Shown here piece after piece: positions 61,185-64,000 of a stretch of 64,000 nt of DNA. Source of the stretch: Mesaphorura yosii (Eukaryota; Arthropoda; Collembola; Poduromorpha; Tullbergiidae); contig WIXG01000091.1 of the NCBI GenBank assembly GCA_009869945.1, positions 62,001-126,000 on the forward strand, in the 5' to 3' direction. How positions within the stretch are numbered: position 1 is the stretch's first letter; each line of letters starts with the position of its first letter. A program made the position numbers and the translations under genes. The notes beneath the pieces were generated by a model. It worked only from the letters and a program-made list of their open reading frames with translations. It did no database searches and was not told the DNA's origin.

Positions 61185-64000
61185 TTAGGCGTACTTTCTT
61201 GGTCACGGAAGTGAGCACAAGTCGAATACAAGTTAATCTGCTCATTTCGCATTTCGCGAGCAGTGCTTGCAATTGCACACTCAAAATGCGGGCACGAATT
61301 TACAGGTTCGCAATTCACACTCTAGTTTTCTGGAATTTAATTTTTATCATTTTAGCAATCTTTCTTAACCAAAAAGCACAAACCTTTTACCTCGCGCGTT
61401 CTCAATTTCCACGCAAAAGCCCTTTGTGCTCTCAATATTTTCTTAGCTCCGAGCAGACATGGACACGCACTACTTCCAAAATATTCTGCATCCACACATG
61501 CGAGAAAGAAGCATGTGGTGAATAAATTGTTGACTCTGCTCGAGTTCTTTCTCCCGAGTCTGAGAAATTTGGCGAGTCGACACATTTTTGCAAATTTCGT
61601 CTCTTTCCCCATGCAAACCCAGGACCGAGTGAGCAGTGTTATGAAGTGGAGAAAAGAGAAATAAATAAAAGTGGGCCACAGGCGTCAAATAATAATAAAT
61701 ACCAACTCATGCTTAAACAGCGAACAGCCACGCGTACTCAGCCTGCAATGCAAGCCCAAATCTTCCCGGAGCTGGAGCTTTCATTCTTGCCTCCTTCACG
61801 GACCAAGTACCGAGCCCGTAGGAGCTGGTCCAGTCCACTTCTTTATTCATATGACTCGAGACATCGTCATGATCACATTATGCAATGCCGTACACTGCTC
61901 ACTAACTGTAAGTCCTAGAAAGCGAGGAGATGCTACAATATTTCTCCATTTTGCTCAAGGATAGTCGCATAACATTTTTCCAATTTGGTATTTATACGAG
62001 TACGAGAAAGGGCGCATAAAGCAGGAAGATAATCTCCGTAAGTAGCGAATATATCACTCATCTTTTTCCTAGAATTTTGCTCTCATAAATGCAAGCCACT
62101 CTTGAATTCTCCTCTCACGATTTAAATCTTTGAGACTTACGCAATGCCATGCGTGGCCGTTCCGCCTGCAGAATTCAGCATTCGAGTGGGCCAACAATGA
62201 GATTAGAGCAGAGAAGTCTGGGGCAATAAATAAATACACTCGTCTCGATCCAGGAAGGCGAAGAGGAAAACGCTGGACGCTCGCTTGCGCGTACGAGGGT
62301 TTATTTTTAGAACTATGCAAAGCACTCGCCCGTCGTCGCCGGTATTTCTTTGCCTTTCAAGTTTTAAAGAGTTTTAGTGAAAGAAAAAGAAAATTTACGA
62401 GGATACGCTCCATACGTGTATAATTAATAGAGTTGTATCCTCCTGCACGGAACACACAAGACACAAGTTCAGGAAGAAGATCAAAGGGAAAGTGGAGGCG
62501 AAGATCTCTGAACTTGCAGGAAGAAAAGATCCTGGAGCGTTGAGCGTGGAACTCAGGTTTGGGAAGGTGGACTGACTGGACGAAGATGCGAGAACTAAAT
62601 ATAGAAGCGTTTTAGACTTAAGGATTTTGTTTCACCGGTTCAGCTCCAGGAAATTATTTGTGATAAAAGACCGATCGTTTCTTGCCTTGTGTTGTACTTC
62701 TTTGGTGTTGTTGCTCCTGCTGTTTGGGGTTGTGTTGTTACTTCAAGCCATCGGCGACTGATTAAAATATTCTCGGGAAATCCTATAAAATGAGTCTATT
62801 TCCCCAGCGTGTTGCTCATTGTTTACTGCTACTGCTCCGTCAACACAACTTGCTGGAGGACGATCAATAATAATCTTGTAATAAAGTCATATAAATTCCC
62901 TTTTTATGAATTTATTGTTCCACAAGGCCGCATTCTTTCCCACTTTACCTGCAGAATGCAGCTTTTAATTATACCAGCTTAGAAATCAAGAACTTCGACA
63001 CACTTTATAAATAGGCAACTACTTTTCATCGCAACCCTTCACTGGTGCACATTCGACCACTTAATTTATGCGTAGCAGCACTTGCTAAGCACGCATCATA
63101 AAAGTAGAACGAGATGCAGACGCGAGTTTAATTGAAATGGAAGCAGCAGGCATTGATGCGAATAGTTAACATGAACGCGACCGGCCGCAGTCGAAGTTGA
63201 AGTTTCAGTTGCTGGTTGCCTGGAAAGTAAATTAGTAATCGTAGTCGGTAACGATGCACCTCTTGGCGCACCCGACGCACATTTGCATTTTGTAAGCGCG
63301 TGCATTAAGGAACTGGAACTGGGTTAGGACAATGACGGCAACAATGAAGGGCTGAGTGAGTAAGTCTGAGTTCTCACTAATACGCGTCATTTCTCGGATC
63401 CGACAGAGCCACCCTGCTGCGTTTTTCCGCGCGGGAGTGCCGTACACAAATGGAAGGAGTGGGAGATAAAAAAGTAGAACGGGTCCACTCATGAATCTTC
63501 ATAATGCTTCAAAGCAGCTCCAAGAAACCGTCAGTCAAAACAAAACTGGGACTCGGACTCGTACTCAGCTCGAAGCGAAGTGCGAGTGAGAGGATGAAGC
63601 GAGATGAATACGCAACGGACTCAATTCATCTCAACCCTTTTGTCTAACACCACTGCTCATCTCGGGCAAGATTCACATCTTGAGCAGCAGCATTTTTTCT
63701 GCTCGTCCATTTAACATTTTACATCATTCCACGTAATAAGTTTTGCATTTACATAACTTGAATTATGTACCCTTTCTTTCTGCTTGCATTTGTCTGTGCT
63801 CATCATCTATTTTAAATAATTTCCTCTCCATTAGCTTTTTAGACTGATTAGAGCACTCAAGCACGTCCTGCATTGTGCCATGTCGTGCGATTGCCAACAT
63901 CAATTTCATCGTTGAAAATGTGTAATCTGGTCGGACAGTCATCTCATGAATGACTTTTAGTCAGCCATCAAGGCAAGGAAAGACAGGACGAAAGCCTTTC
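61185..64000. other. Stretch without a recognisable gene
   Basis: About 2.8 kb to the right edge. Only short overlapping ORFs without motifs, and nothing that looks like an RNA gene or mobile element. Confidence 0.45.

Noticed and set aside
1-64000. CRISPR array, rRNA, bacterial operon or phage content
   Set aside because: No regularly spaced repeats, no rRNA-like conserved blocks, and no close-packed same-strand genes.

Overview
The window looks like eukaryotic nuclear DNA, most likely from an arthropod. The reasons are GT-AG introns of about 130-200 bp, an AATAAA poly(A) signal, long AT-leaning non-coding stretches with simple repeats, and one gene of a transposase-derived family that I associate with insects, crustaceans and ticks. 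I cannot name the species. I see no bacterial operon structure, CRISPR array, rRNA, or complete tRNA.

Only one gene is firmly supported. It lies on the + strand at about 8.4-12.7 kb. A probable 5'UTR exon ends at a GTAAGT donor (8510/8511). Three coding exons (8716-9661, 9806-10162, 10295-12567) join in frame into a 1191-residue protein. In order, this carries an N-terminal acidic region and one C2H2 zinc finger, a FAR1/FLYWCH-like (WRKY-GCM1-type) Cys/His DNA-binding module, a MULE-type DDE transposase core, a SWIM Cys/His motif, a second acidic tract, an AT-hook and a C-terminal helix. The core seems to have lost one catalytic aspartate and the usual Cys-His pair. I therefore read it as a MULE transposase taken over by the host as a nuclear DNA-binding protein, not an active transposon.

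The other roughly 60 kb holds no gene I recognise. It is intergenic DNA, very long introns, or both. Within it are several unproven exon-like islands. The best is on the minus strand: a signal-peptide exon with a good Kozak ATG and a perfect GTAAGT donor (45754-45601), followed by a 369-nt phase 1-1 exon candidate (44645-44277) and a possible terminal exon (42412-42207) with a poly(A) signal at 41968-41973. The three would join in frame into a cysteine-containing secreted protein of about 242 residues with no recognised family. A + strand exon candidate at 26599-26736 has the cysteine spacing of the start of a cystine-knot hormone domain, at low confidence. Further weak islands lie at 13.1, 39.0-39.4, 51.2-51.8, 57.5 and 60.8-61.2 kb.

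The non-coding DNA also carries short tandem pentamers related to CCATG/GGCAT and CATTG at many separate places, GCTT and trinucleotide microsatellites, and a perfect 19-bp palindrome at 3842-3860. With no other data, every candidate apart from the 8.7-12.6 kb gene should be read as a hypothesis.
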